From contig CANRJR010000001.1 of the NCBI GenBank assembly GCA_947631005.1, positions 96,167 to 160,166 on the forward strand: DNA of 64,000 nt. Direction: 5' to 3'. The DNA comes from an uncultured Clostridia bacterium. GTDB lineage: Bacteria; Bacillota; Clostridia; Christensenellales; Borkfalkiaceae. Numbering within the stretch: the first letter of the stretch is position 1; the number at the start of each line of letters is the position of its first letter. The notes beneath the pieces are model-generated. The model ran no database searches. It was given only the letters and a program-made list of their open reading frames with translations, and had not been told where the DNA came from. Of this stretch, positions 26,425-35,931 are shown piece by piece. A program made the translations under genes and the position numbers.

Positions 26425-27467
26425 ACCGTTCCTCCCTTTCGTTTCAGATATCCCGCGCGCAGTTGCCCGCACGCGCCGCCGACGTCCGCTCCCATACTGC
26501 GGCGGACGGTTGCCGAAATGCCCTGCCGTTCGAGCGTGCCCAAAAAGCGGTAGGCGTCCTTTTCGGAAACCCCTTTCAGGTCGCGCTCTTTCACCTCGTT
26601 GAGACGGATGAGGTTGACGTGACAGGGCTTGCCTTTGAGCAACGCCGCCAGCGCGAGCGCGTGCGCCTCGTCGGCGTTTTCGCCCGCGATGAGGCTGTAC
26701 TCGAAGATATATCTGCGCCCCGTCGCCCGAAAATACACGTCGCACGCTTCGAGGATCTCTGCGATCGTATATTTGTTGGCGACGGGCATGATGCGGGCGC
26801 GTTCCGCGTCCGTCGCGGCGTGAAGCGACACCGTGAGGTTGAGCGGGATCTCCTCCTGCGCAAACCGCTTCATGGCGGGCACGATCCCGCAGGTGGACAG
26901 GCTGACGTTGCGCGCGCTGATACAGATGCCGCCCTCGCGGGTGAGATTTCTCAAAAACCGCACCACGTTGTCGTAATTGTCGAACGGTTCGCCGCTTCCC
27001 ATGAGCACGACGTTGGTCACGGCGCGCCGTTTGAGCGTTCCCCCCTCGGCGCGGTTGACGGCGAGCACCTCGCAGAGGATCTCCCCCGCCGTGAGGTCGC
27101 GCACCCTGCCGCCGAGCGTGGAGGCGCAGAACTTGCACCCCATGCGGCAGCCGACCTGCGTGGAGACGCATTGGGTATTGCCGTAGCGGTAGCGCATGAG
27201 CACACCCTCGATGAGATTGCCGTCCCAGAGTTCGAACAAAAACTTCTTCGTCCCGTCGCGGGAGACAAAGGTCTCCTTGATCCGCACGGGGACGTCGGCA
27301 TACGTGTCCAGGAGGGCTTGGCGCAGGGAAGCCGAAACGGGGATCTCCGAGATCGTCTTCCCCTGCATGAGCCCCTCATAGAGCTGACGGGCGCGGAAAG
27401 GCGGCTCGCCGTATTCTTCGACGAGCGCGGTCAATTCTTGGGGGGACAGATCTTGCAATATCTTCAT
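26421..27467 (-). CDS. rlmN: 23S rRNA/tRNA (adenine-C2) methyltransferase RlmN
   Basis: CVSTQVGCRMGCKFCAS, NVVLMGSGEPFDNYDNV, SLHAATDAERARIMP. Confidence 0.96.
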   Translation of the reverse strand: MKILQDLSPQELTALVEEYGEPPFRARQLYEGLMQGKTISEIPVSASLRQALLDTYADVPVRIKETFVSRDGTKKFLFELWDGNLIEGVLMRYRYGNTQCVSTQVGCRMGCKFCASTLGGRVRDLTAGEILCEVLAVNRAEGGTLKRRAVTNVVLMGSGEPFDNYDNVVRFLRNLTREGGICISARNVSLSTCGIVPAMKRFAQEEIPLNLTVSLHAATDAERARIMPVANKYTIAEILEACDVYFRATGRRYIFEYSLIAGENADEAHALALAALLKGKPCHVNLIRLNEVKERDLKGVSEKDAYRFLGTLERQGISATVRRSMGADVGGACGQLRAGYLKRKGGTV

Positions 27468-28675
27468 GTCTCTCTCCCGAGCGCGGCGACGTAAAATCCC
27501 GCGCCGAACGCCGTATCCGGCAAAAATTGCAACCCGTATGCCGTTCTTTCGTGCGCGAGCGGACTTTCGCACGGCAGTACGGAAAACGCCGCGTGGCAAG
27601 ACAAAAATTCGCCGACCGCGCCGTCGTTCTCCCGCGGCAAAACAGAGCACGTCGCGTAGTAGAGCGCGCCGCCCCGACGCACATAGCGGGCGCAGTTTTC
27701 GAGAATGGCGCGTTGCAGGGCGATGAGGGCGGGCATGTCCTCCTCCCGCCGCCGCAGGGGCAGATCGGGATTTTCGGCGACCGTCCCCAGCCCCGAACAG
27801 GGCACGTCGCACAACACGGCGTCGAACGCCCCCTCCCATTCGGGACAAAAGACCGCGGAATCGCAGACGCGGGTCTCCACGTCCGCACCCATGCGCCTTG
27901 CGTAGCTCCCGATGAGGGCGGCGCGGTGGGGATATACGTCGCATGCGACGACCGTTTGGCAGCGTTCTTTGAGCAAAACCGCCTTCCCCCCGGGCGCGGC
28001 GCAGGCGTCGAGCAAGCGCGCGCAGGGCGCGACGACGGACGCGACGGCGACAGAGCCGACCGACTGAAAGGTGTAGTCCCCGCGGGCAAATCCCTCGTCC
28101 CGCGAAAAGTTACGGAAAATTTTCACATTCGGGAAAGGCGTGTCCTCGTGCGGCAGAGAGAGGTAACGCTCCATGCCGCGCACGAAGCGGACGCTCACGC
28201 CGCGGCTCTTTGCGAGCAGGATCGCGGGGGCGCGCTCCCCGTACGCCGCCTGTATTTCGCGCACCGCAAAGAGCGGGAAGTTGCTCGCGACGGAGAGCCC
28301 CTCTTCCCCCGCGGGCAAATGCACTTTTTTCTCGTCGAAGGCGCGCAAAAAGGCGTTTACGAATCCCGCCGCGCCCCCCTTGCCGAGCTCTTTCACGAGC
28401 GCGACCGCCTCGTCGGTGACGGCATAGCGCGGCATATCGCAATAGAGCAGACCGCAGAGGGCGAGTTTGAGCGCGATCCGCACGGGCGTCTTGGGCGACC
28501 GCGCCGCGAACGTCCCGATACAGAGGGAGAGATAGCGGTCGTGTTCGAGCACGCCGTACACGAGCTTGACCGTTCTGCCGTGCGCGGGCGGGAGATGTTG
28601 GAGGGCGATCTTCAAATGCGCGCCCTTGCCGTACACCTCGGATAAAATTTTATACGGGTCGAGAAAGAGGCTCAA
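27464..28675 (-). CDS. rsmB: 16S rRNA (cytosine-C5) methyltransferase RsmB
   Basis: DACAAPGGKAVLLKE, CDVPCSGLGTV, YATCSVLPRENDG. Confidence 0.93.
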   Translation of the reverse strand: MSLFLDPYKILSEVYGKGAHLKIALQHLPPAHGRTVKLVYGVLEHDRYLSLCIGTFAARSPKTPVRIALKLALCGLLYCDMPRYAVTDEAVALVKELGKGGAAGFVNAFLRAFDEKKVHLPAGEEGLSVASNFPLFAVREIQAAYGERAPAILLAKSRGVSVRFVRGMERYLSLPHEDTPFPNVKIFRNFSRDEGFARGDYTFQSVGSVAVASVVAPCARLLDACAAPGGKAVLLKERCQTVVACDVYPHRAALIGSYARRMGADVETRVCDSAVFCPEWEGAFDAVLCDVPCSGLGTVAENPDLPLRRREEDMPALIALQRAILENCARYVRRGGALYYATCSVLPRENDGAVGEFLSCHAAFSVLPCESPLAHERTAYGLQFLPDTAFGAGFYVAALGRET

Positions 28676-29564
28676 ACACGTCCCCCTTGCGAAGTTTTCT
28701 TCCGTTCAAAAAGGCGGTATCCGACATGCGTTTCCCGCCTGCGGGTTGCAAATCGGAGATGCGCACCGCGCCGCTGCCGCATTGCACGACGAGGGTTTTG
28801 GTATCCGAGAGCACCGTCCCCGCGGACATGCCCCCCTCCCCTGCGCATACCTCGGCGAAGTAGAAGTTGAGCGTGAGCCCCCCGATGACGCCAAAGGCGC
28901 ACGGCGCGGGCGAAAGACCACGGATGAGCGCGCTCACCTCGGCGGCGGGACGGGAAAAATCCACCTGCTCCCGCGCCACTTTTTTGCAGACGAAGCCCTC
29001 CCCCTGCGGAACGAGAGGAGCGCGCCCGACCATCGGCAACGCCTTTACGATGAGTTCCGCGCCGAGTGCGGCGAGCCGTTCGGTGAGCGTGCCGCAGGTG
29101 TCGCGCGGGGAAATGGGCGTTTCGCATTGCAAGAGCATGTCGCCCGTATCGAGCCCGCGTTCGGTTTTCATGATGGTGACGCCCGTCTTTTCGCACCCGT
29201 CGAGGATGGCGCGCGCGATGGGAGCCGCGCCGCGGTAGGCGGGAAGCAGGGAGGCGTGCACGTTCCATACGCCGAGCGGGAACAAGTCGAGGATCTCCTG
29301 CGTGAGGATCTGTCCGTAGGCGCAGGTCACCATGAGATCGGCGGGAGGCAGGCAATTTGCCTCCTCTTTGAGACGGGCGGGCTGCAACACGGGAATGCCG
29401 AGGGAGAGTGCCGTCTCCTTGACGGGCGAGGGCGTTACGATCCCCTTTCTGCCCTGCGGCTTGTCGGGTTGGGTGAGCACGGCGACGACGTCATACCCCG
29501 CCGCGTGCAGAGCTTTGAGGGAGGGTACGGCAAAGGAAGGCGTACCCGCAAACAGAATGCGCAT
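28650..29564 (-). CDS. fmt: Methionyl-tRNA formyltransferase
   Basis: MRILFAGTPSFAVPSLKAL, NVHASLLPAYRGAAPI, GVTIMKTERGLDTGDML. Confidence 0.96.
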   Translation of the reverse strand: MRILFAGTPSFAVPSLKALHAAGYDVVAVLTQPDKPQGRKGIVTPSPVKETALSLGIPVLQPARLKEEANCLPPADLMVTCAYGQILTQEILDLFPLGVWNVHASLLPAYRGAAPIARAILDGCEKTGVTIMKTERGLDTGDMLLQCETPISPRDTCGTLTERLAALGAELIVKALPMVGRAPLVPQGEGFVCKKVAREQVDFSRPAAEVSALIRGLSPAPCAFGVIGGLTLNFYFAEVCAGEGGMSAGTVLSDTKTLVVQCGSGAVRISDLQPAGGKRMSDTAFLNGRKLRKGDVFEPLSRPV

Positions 29565-30019
29565 CAGTCCTCCGCGTCGCGGATGTTCTCCGCTTTATCG
29601 GTATAGAGTATGCCGTCGAGGTGGTCGAGTTCGTGGCAGACGGCGCGGGCGAAGAAGTCGCGCGCGACGATGGAATACTTGTCTCCCTTGCGGTCTTGGA
29701 ACAGGATCTTCACCTTGGAGGGACGGCGCACCGTGCCCGCCTTGCCGCGCACGGACAGACAGCCCTCCGCGCCGACCTGCTCCCCCTTTTGCCAGACGAA
29801 CACGGGATTGATGAATTCAAAATATCCCTCGTCGACGAGCACGACGACGGCGCGGACGGGAACGCCGACCTGCGGCGCGGCAAGCCCCGCCCCCTGTGCG
29901 TCGAGCAAGGTCTCTTTCATATCGTCGAGAAGCCGCCCGAGCTCCCCGTCGAAGCGTTCCACTGGTTTGCAGGTTTCGCGGAGGACGGGCGCGCCCACCT
30001 GTACGATTTCACGGATCAT
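29564..30019 (-). CDS. def: Peptide deformylase
   Basis: GAGLAAPQVGV, AEGCLSV, AVCHELDHLDGILYTD. Confidence 0.96.
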   Translation of the reverse strand: MIREIVQVGAPVLRETCKPVERFDGELGRLLDDMKETLLDAQGAGLAAPQVGVPVRAVVVLVDEGYFEFINPVFVWQKGEQVGAEGCLSVRGKAGTVRRPSKVKILFQDRKGDKYSIVARDFFARAVCHELDHLDGILYTDKAENIRDAED

Positions 30020-30042
30020 AATGTCTCCTTTGCGCCTTGCGC

Positions 30043-32202
30043 CTAATTGAGATTCGCGGGATTTTCCTCGACATAGACGAGGACGTTCTTATATTTTACG
30101 TCGCACGCGGCGTACACCTCTTTGAGAAGAGAGGGGTCGAGCAGCCGCATGAGAACTTGAAAGCGGTATTTGTTGCGGATGCGCCCGATGGGCGAACGCA
30201 TCTGGCGGAAGAAGAGAAATTTTTGCGGATCGGCGTCGTAGATGCGGCGCAAGCGTTCATGCACTTCCTTGATGGCGTACGCCGTCTCCCGCTCGTCGTC
30301 GCCCGAAGCCATCACCCGCACGATGCGCGCAAAGGGAGGAAACCCCGTCGCCGCGCGCATGGAGATCTCGTGTTCGTAAAATCCCTCGTAGTCGTACCGC
30401 GCGGCAAAGCGGAGAATGTAATTTTCGGGGTCGTAGGTCTGCAAAACGACCTCCCCCGCCGCCTGCGCCCTGCCGCTCCTGCCCGCCACCTGCGTGATGA
30501 GCTGGAAGGTGCGCTCCCCGCTCCTGTAATCGGGGAAGTGCAGGCTCATATCCGCATCGAGCACGCCCACGAGGGTGACCTGCGGAAAATCGTGCCCCTT
30601 TGCGACCATTTGCGTTCCGACGAGGATATCCGCTTCCCGCCGCGCGAACTGTTGCAGAATGCGGAAATGCCCCTCCTTGCCGCTCGTCGTATCGACGTCC
30701 ATCCGCAAGACGCGGGCGGCGGGATAGAGCTTTTTGAGCTCGGCGGCGACCCGTTGCGTCCCCGTCCCCACATAGCGGATACGCCTGTCGCCGCATTGCG
30801 GACAGGCGGCGGGCATCTTGTACCGCGCCCCGCAGTAGTGGCATTTGAGGCAGTCCTCGTCGCTGTGATAGGTGAGCGCGACGTCGCAATTTTCGCACTT
30901 GGCAACATAGCCGCAGCTCTGGCAGATGACCGTCTGCGAATATCCCCTGCGGTTGAGAAAGAGAATGGCTTGGTTGTGTTCGGAAAGACACCGCGCGAGC
31001 TTTTCGCGCAGAACGGAGGAAAACGCCGTGGCGTTCCCCCGCCGCACCTCGCGGCGCATGTCGACGATGGAGACCGCGGGCAGGGGACGGGCGTTGATAC
31101 GGTCGGGCATGGTGACGAGCCCGAACTCCCCCTCCGCCGCGCGGCGGTAGGTTTCGACGGCGGGCGTCGCGCTTCCGAGCACGAGCTTACACCCGTTGTA
31201 CTGCGCGCGCAGACGGGCGACGTCGAACGTATGATAGCGGGGCGCGCTCTCCGAGGAATAGCTTCCGTCGTGCTCCTCGTCGATGACGATGATCCCCACG
31301 TTCTCGACGGGCGCGAACACCGCCGAACGCGCGCCGATCGCGATGCGGGCGTCCCCCGCGCGCAAGCGTTGCCATTCGTCGAACCGCTCGCCCGCCGAAA
31401 GTCCGCTGTGCAAAATGGCGGCGGCACGCCCGAAGCGGGCGCGAAGCTGCATGAGCATTTGCGGCGTGAGCGAGATCTCGGGCACGAGAAAGATCGCCGT
31501 CTGCCCCCGCGCGAGAGCCTTGGCGATGAGATGCAAATACACCTCGGTCTTGCCGCTCCCCGTCACGCCGAAGACCAGCGTGACCGTCTTTTGGGTGTTT
31601 TCGATGTATTCCACCGCCCTTTTCTGGGCGGCGGTGAGGGGATGCTCCCCCTGCGTTTCGGACTGTCCGCGGTAGGGATCGCGGAAAGAGCGGCGGCGTT
31701 CCAGACGGATCGCCCCCTTTTCCGCAAGCGACTTGACCGCCGCCGCGCCGAACCGTTCGCGCAAAGCCGCCGCGTCCGCCTCTTTTTTCTCCCGCAAAAA
31801 GGAGAGAAGTTCGCTCTGGCGGGGGGCGCGGGACACGTCTGCCTCGCCCGCAAAGACGGCGACGGTGCGGTAGGATTCGCTCACCTTGCCCGTCCGCATT
31901 TCTGCGGGGAGGAAGAGACGGAGCGCGGCGGCAAGCGGGACGCGGTAGCGCGCGGCGATCTTGCGCGCGATCGAAAGATTTTCCTCGGTGAGGGCGGGGA
32001 TCTCGTCGGCGGCGCGGATGACCTTTTTCACCCGTTCCGCGGGGAGATCGGAGGTCTCCTTGACGCGCATGACGAAGCCCGTCGTCACGCCGTTCCCGAA
32101 CGGCACGACGACGCGCATTCCCGCGGCGAGCGAGCCGCATGCGTAATCGAAGATTTTATCGACGTCGCTGTGGGCGACGTCTACGATGACCTCTGCGTAC
32201 AT
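30043..32202 (-). CDS. priA: Primosomal protein N' (PriA helicase)
   Basis: GVTGSGKTEVYLH, DEEHDGSYSSE, zinc-binding Cys cluster, VGTQMVAKGHDFPQVTLVGVLDAD. Confidence 0.96.
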   Translation of the reverse strand: MYAEVIVDVAHSDVDKIFDYACGSLAAGMRVVVPFGNGVTTGFVMRVKETSDLPAERVKKVIRAADEIPALTEENLSIARKIAARYRVPLAAALRLFLPAEMRTGKVSESYRTVAVFAGEADVSRAPRQSELLSFLREKKEADAAALRERFGAAAVKSLAEKGAIRLERRRSFRDPYRGQSETQGEHPLTAAQKRAVEYIENTQKTVTLVFGVTGSGKTEVYLHLIAKALARGQTAIFLVPEISLTPQMLMQLRARFGRAAAILHSGLSAGERFDEWQRLRAGDARIAIGARSAVFAPVENVGIIVIDEEHDGSYSSESAPRYHTFDVARLRAQYNGCKLVLGSATPAVETYRRAAEGEFGLVTMPDRINARPLPAVSIVDMRREVRRGNATAFSSVLREKLARCLSEHNQAILFLNRRGYSQTVICQSCGYVAKCENCDVALTYHSDEDCLKCHYCGARYKMPAACPQCGDRRIRYVGTGTQRVAAELKKLYPAARVLRMDVDTTSGKEGHFRILQQFARREADILVGTQMVAKGHDFPQVTLVGVLDADMSLHFPDYRSGERTFQLITQVAGRSGRAQAAGEVVLQTYDPENYILRFAARYDYEGFYEHEISMRAATGFPPFARIVRVMASGDDERETAYAIKEVHERLRRIYDADPQKFLFFRQMRSPIGRIRNKYRFQVLMRLLDPSLLKEVYAACDVKYKNVLVYVEENPANLN

Positions 32203-32215
32203 ATCCGCTATGAAA

Positions 32216-32234
32216 AAGCCCCCGTGCGGGGCTT
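32216..32234 (-). terminator. Hairpin between rpoZ and priA
   Basis: aagcccc cgtg cggggctt, weak T tail. Confidence 0.45.
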
Positions 32235-32237
32235 GTT

Positions 32238-32459
32238 TCAGTCATTCACGCATTTGACCTTGCCGTTCATGACTTCTTGGCAGGCGAGGACGATCTCCTT
32301 TTGCTTGCCGGGAAGTTCGGTCGCGCCCGTCGACTGCATCTGTTCGATGATCTGCCGCGTACGCTTTGCGATGACGACGCACAGCTCGTATCTGGAAACG
32401 GGCGATTCCTCGCTCCCGAGTTTTCTGACGAGCGCGTCTACCGACGGTTCATTGATCAT
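32238..32459 (-). CDS. rpoZ: RNA polymerase omega subunit
   Basis: SRYELCVVIAKRTRQI; downstream of gmk. Confidence 0.9.
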   Translation of the reverse strand: MINEPSVDALVRKLGSEESPVSRYELCVVIAKRTRQIIEQMQSTGATELPGKQKEIVLACQEVMNGKVKCVND

Positions 32460-32471
32460 ATTGTCACACTC

Positions 32472-33032
32472 CTACTTGTTTTGTTCTGTTGCGATGATCT
32501 CGCGCACCTTGCGGAGAGCCTCTTCGAGCGTATCGTTTACGACGACGTAGTCGTAAAGGTCGCATTGTCCGAGTTCGTATCTCACCCTCTGCAAGCGGCT
32601 CTTTTTGGCTTCTTCCGTTTCGCTGCCCCGTCCGTCGAGCCGCGCCACGAGTGCCTCGGGCGTGGGGGGGACGATCATGATGAGCACGCTTTTGTCGGGC
32701 ATCAAACGCTTGCAGTTGAGCCCGCCCACGACGTCGATCTCCAAAATCACCGATCTCTCTTTCAGTTGGCGTTCCACGAAAGAGCGCGGCGTGCCGTAGA
32801 AATTGCCGAAGTGCTCGTCGTATTCGAGGAAGTCGTTCTCCTCGATGCGGCTGCGGAACTCCCGTTCGGTGATGAAATAATAGGAATCGCCCTCTTTTTC
32901 GCCTCTGCGCGGCGCGCGCGTCGTGCAAGATACCGATTTTGCGAGCGTTTTGTCGCATTCCATCAGCGCGTCGACGATCGTCCCCTTGCCTACCCCGGAG
33001 GGTCCCGAGATCACAAACAGTAAATTTCTCAT
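32472..33032 (-). CDS. gmk: Guanylate kinase
   Basis: FVISGPSGVGKGTIVDAL, SCTTRAPRRGEKEGDSYYFI. Confidence 0.96.
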   Translation of the reverse strand: MRNLLFVISGPSGVGKGTIVDALMECDKTLAKSVSCTTRAPRRGEKEGDSYYFITEREFRSRIEENDFLEYDEHFGNFYGTPRSFVERQLKERSVILEIDVVGGLNCKRLMPDKSVLIMIVPPTPEALVARLDGRGSETEEAKKSRLQRVRYELGQCDLYDYVVVNDTLEEALRKVREIIATEQNK

Positions 33033-33034
33033 GC

Positions 33035-33907
33035 TTACTCCAAATTCTGGATCTGTTCGCGGACCTTTTCGATCTCGTTCTTCATTTCGAGCGCGTACTT
33101 GGTAACTTCCCCGTCGTTGGATTTACTGCAAACGGTATTGCATTCGCGGTTGAATTCCTGAATGAGGAAGTCGAGTTTTCTCCCCACCGTGTCGCTCTCG
33201 CAGATCTTGTAGAACTCCTCGATGTGCGATTTGAGACGGGTGAGCTCTTCGTCGATGTTGCACTTGTCCGAATAGACCGCCGCCTCCGTTAAAATTCGCG
33301 TCTCGTCCACCTTGCCGTCCAGAAATTCCTCCATGCGTTCGGTCAGTTTTTTGCGGTATTCTTCGGCGACGCGCGGGGCGCGGACGGCGATCTTGTCGCG
33401 AAGCGCGGCGATCGCAGCCATGCGGGAAAGAAGATCGGCTTTGAGCCGTTCCCCCTCCGCCGCGCGCATTGCGGCATGCGCCCGCAACGCCTCTTTGAGC
33501 GCGCTTTCGAGCGCGGCTTTGAGCTCCTCGTCGAGCGACGCGCCGTCCTCCGCCTTTACCACGTCGGGCTGGCGCAGCAAAAAGGCGAGAGAAAGGTCGT
33601 CTTTGAGGGCGGGAAAGTTTTCCCGCAAAGTCTCTTGCGCCTGCACATAGGAACGGGCGAGCGCGAGATCGACGCAAAGCGGCTTGCTCTTTTCCCGCTT
33701 GTCGGAATAAGAGACGAACACGTCGACATGCCCGCGCGATATGCAAGCGCGCACGAGCGAACGCACCGTCTCCTCCGCGGCGAGAAATACGCGGGGGCTC
33801 TTTACGGCGAGGTCGAGATAGCGGTTGTTCACCGAACGGACCTCCGCGACGAGCTCTACGCCGCCGCTGCGGTATTCTCCCTTTCCGTACCCCGTCATAC
33901 TGTACAT
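33035..33907 (-). CDS. YicC family endoribonuclease
   Basis: MYSMTGYGKGEYR...EVRSVNNRYLDL...LDFLIQEFNRECNTVCSKSND. Confidence 0.94.
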   Translation of the reverse strand: MYSMTGYGKGEYRSGGVELVAEVRSVNNRYLDLAVKSPRVFLAAEETVRSLVRACISRGHVDVFVSYSDKREKSKPLCVDLALARSYVQAQETLRENFPALKDDLSLAFLLRQPDVVKAEDGASLDEELKAALESALKEALRAHAAMRAAEGERLKADLLSRMAAIAALRDKIAVRAPRVAEEYRKKLTERMEEFLDGKVDETRILTEAAVYSDKCNIDEELTRLKSHIEEFYKICESDTVGRKLDFLIQEFNRECNTVCSKSNDGEVTKYALEMKNEIEKVREQIQNLE

Positions 33908-33981
33908 GCTGCCGAAATTCTCCTTTGTTTTATCATATCATATTCGCGCGGAATTGGCAAGCGGTTTGCGATTTTTTTCTG

Positions 33982-35931
33982 TTATTCGCCCGCGAGCCGT
34001 TTGAGAAATTCCTCTTCCCCGATGACGGGAATGCCGAGTTTCTTCGCCTTGTCGAGCTTACTGCCCGCCTTCTCTCCCGCGATCACCAGCGTGGTCTTGT
34101 TGGAGACCGCGCTCTGGCACACCCCGCCGCGCGCCTCGATCTCCTTTTGCGCCTCGGGACGGGACATCGCCGTGAGCGAGCCCGTGAGCACCACGCTCTC
34201 CCCCGCGAACGCGCCCCCCGTTTGCGCCTTGACGAACGGGGTCACCCCCGCGTCGTACAAACGGCGTAGCTCCTCCTTGTTCTCGGGATCTGCAAAATAT
34301 GCGGCGACCGATCTTGCCGTCACCTCGCCCACGTCGTCGATCCCGACGAGCTCTTCCACTGTGAGCGCGGCGACCGCCTCCACGCTCCCGAACGCCGCGA
34401 GGTCGCGTGCGGCGACCCGACCGATGCCGTCGATCCCGAGCGCGTACAAAAACCTGTCGAGCGGAACGCGCTTGCTGTTTTCGACGGCGGAGAGCAAATT
34501 CGCAATCTTCTTTTCCTTGAATCCTTCGAGCCCCTCGAAGTCGGACACGGTGAGCGCGTAGAGGTCGGAAAACCGCCGCACCCCCCGCTTTTCGTAGAGC
34601 AACGTGAGCGTCGCCTCGGACATGCCCTCCACGTCCGCCGCGTTTTTGGAACAAAAGTGGGTGAGCTTTTGCACGACGCGGGGCGGGCAATCGGGGTTGG
34701 TGCAGAACAAATTCGCCCCCACTTCGGCGACCGCGCTCCCGCAGGCGGGGCAGAGGACGGGCTTTTGCACGGGGACGCTCCCCTCGACGTGCCCGATCGC
34801 GCCGAGGATCTCGGGAATGACTTCGTTGGAACGGCGCACGAGCACGTGGGAATGCACTTTCACATCCTTTCGCGTGAGGTCGCCGTAGTTGTTGAGGGTA
34901 GCGCGGCGCACGGTAGCCCCGCCGAGGTCGACGGGTTCGATCTCGGCGAGCGGGGTCAGTTTGCCCGTCCTGCCCACCTGCCAGAACACCCGCTTTACGA
35001 CGCTCTCCGCCTCCTCCGCTTCAAACTTGTAGGCGATCGCCCAGCGCGGGAATTTATCGGTATAGCCGAGGGCGGCGCGCAGCCCGCTCTCGTCCGTCTT
35101 GACGACCGCACCGTCGGTGAGCACGTCGATGTTGCGGCGTTCGATCTCGATCTCGTCGATGGCGGCGCGCACCTCCTCGTGCGTCTTGCAGATCTTGAAA
35201 TAGGGATAGGTCTTGAATCCCTCGCGGCGCAAAAATTCCATCGCCTCCGTCTGCGAAAGTTCGCCGTCGCTCATATAGTTCACGTCGTAGAAATAGATCT
35301 CGGGGGAACGCGTTCTGGTGACGGCGGGGTCGAGATTGCGGATCGCGCCCGCCGCCGCGTTGCGCGCGTTTTTGAGCTGGTCGCCGGGGTGCGCCTCGTT
35401 GTAGCGGCGAAGCACCGAGAGCCGTATCACCGCCTCCCCGCGCACTTCGAGCGTGCCGCGGTAGGAGATTTTGAGCGGGAAAGAGGGCACGGCAAGCACC
35501 TGCGCCGTCACGTCCTCTCCCTCAACGCCGTTCCCGCGCGTGGTGGCGCGGACGAACACGCCGTTTTCATAGGTGAGACAGACGGTGAGCCCGTCGAACT
35601 TGTATTCGACGGTATAGGTGGGATCGCCCGCCTTTTCGACGCGCGCAAAGAACGCGTCGAGCTCGTCGTCGGAGACCGCCTTGTCGAGGCTGTACAGCCG
35701 CGCGATGTGCGTATGCCGCGCGAACGCCTTTACGGGCTCGCCCCCCACGCGGCGCGTGGGCGAATCGGCGAACACGACCCCCGTCTCCCGTTCGAGCTCT
35801 TTGAGTTCGTCGTACAGCCTGTCGTATTCGCGGTCGGAGACGGTCGGCGCGTCGAGCACATAATACTCGTACGCCCATTGGTTGAGGATGTCGCACAGTT
35901 CCCTCTGACGCTTGTTTTCTTCCATGATCAC
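33982..35931 (-). CDS. ligA: NAD-dependent DNA ligase LigA
   Basis: VEYKFDGLTVCLTYENG, CPACGS/NLFCTNPDCP zinc finger, HhH and BRCT regions. KxDG lysine appears as EYKFDG. Confidence 0.96.
   Translation of the reverse strand: MIMEENKRQRELCDILNQWAYEYYVLDAPTVSDREYDRLYDELKELERETGVVFADSPTRRVGGEPVKAFARHTHIARLYSLDKAVSDDELDAFFARVEKAGDPTYTVEYKFDGLTVCLTYENGVFVRATTRGNGVEGEDVTAQVLAVPSFPLKISYRGTLEVRGEAVIRLSVLRRYNEAHPGDQLKNARNAAAGAIRNLDPAVTRTRSPEIYFYDVNYMSDGELSQTEAMEFLRREGFKTYPYFKICKTHEEVRAAIDEIEIERRNIDVLTDGAVVKTDESGLRAALGYTDKFPRWAIAYKFEAEEAESVVKRVFWQVGRTGKLTPLAEIEPVDLGGATVRRATLNNYGDLTRKDVKVHSHVLVRRSNEVIPEILGAIGHVEGSVPVQKPVLCPACGSAVAEVGANLFCTNPDCPPRVVQKLTHFCSKNAADVEGMSEATLTLLYEKRGVRRFSDLYALTVSDFEGLEGFKEKKIANLLSAVENSKRVPLDRFLYALGIDGIGRVAARDLAAFGSVEAVAALTVEELVGIDDVGEVTARSVAAYFADPENKEELRRLYDAGVTPFVKAQTGGAFAGESVVLTGSLTAMSRPEAQKEIEARGGVCQSAVSNKTTLVIAGEKAGSKLDKAKKLGIPVIGEEEFLKRLAGE

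Noticed and set aside
30037-32550. 837-aa plus-strand ORF
   Set aside because: Antisense of priA; no recognisable motif.
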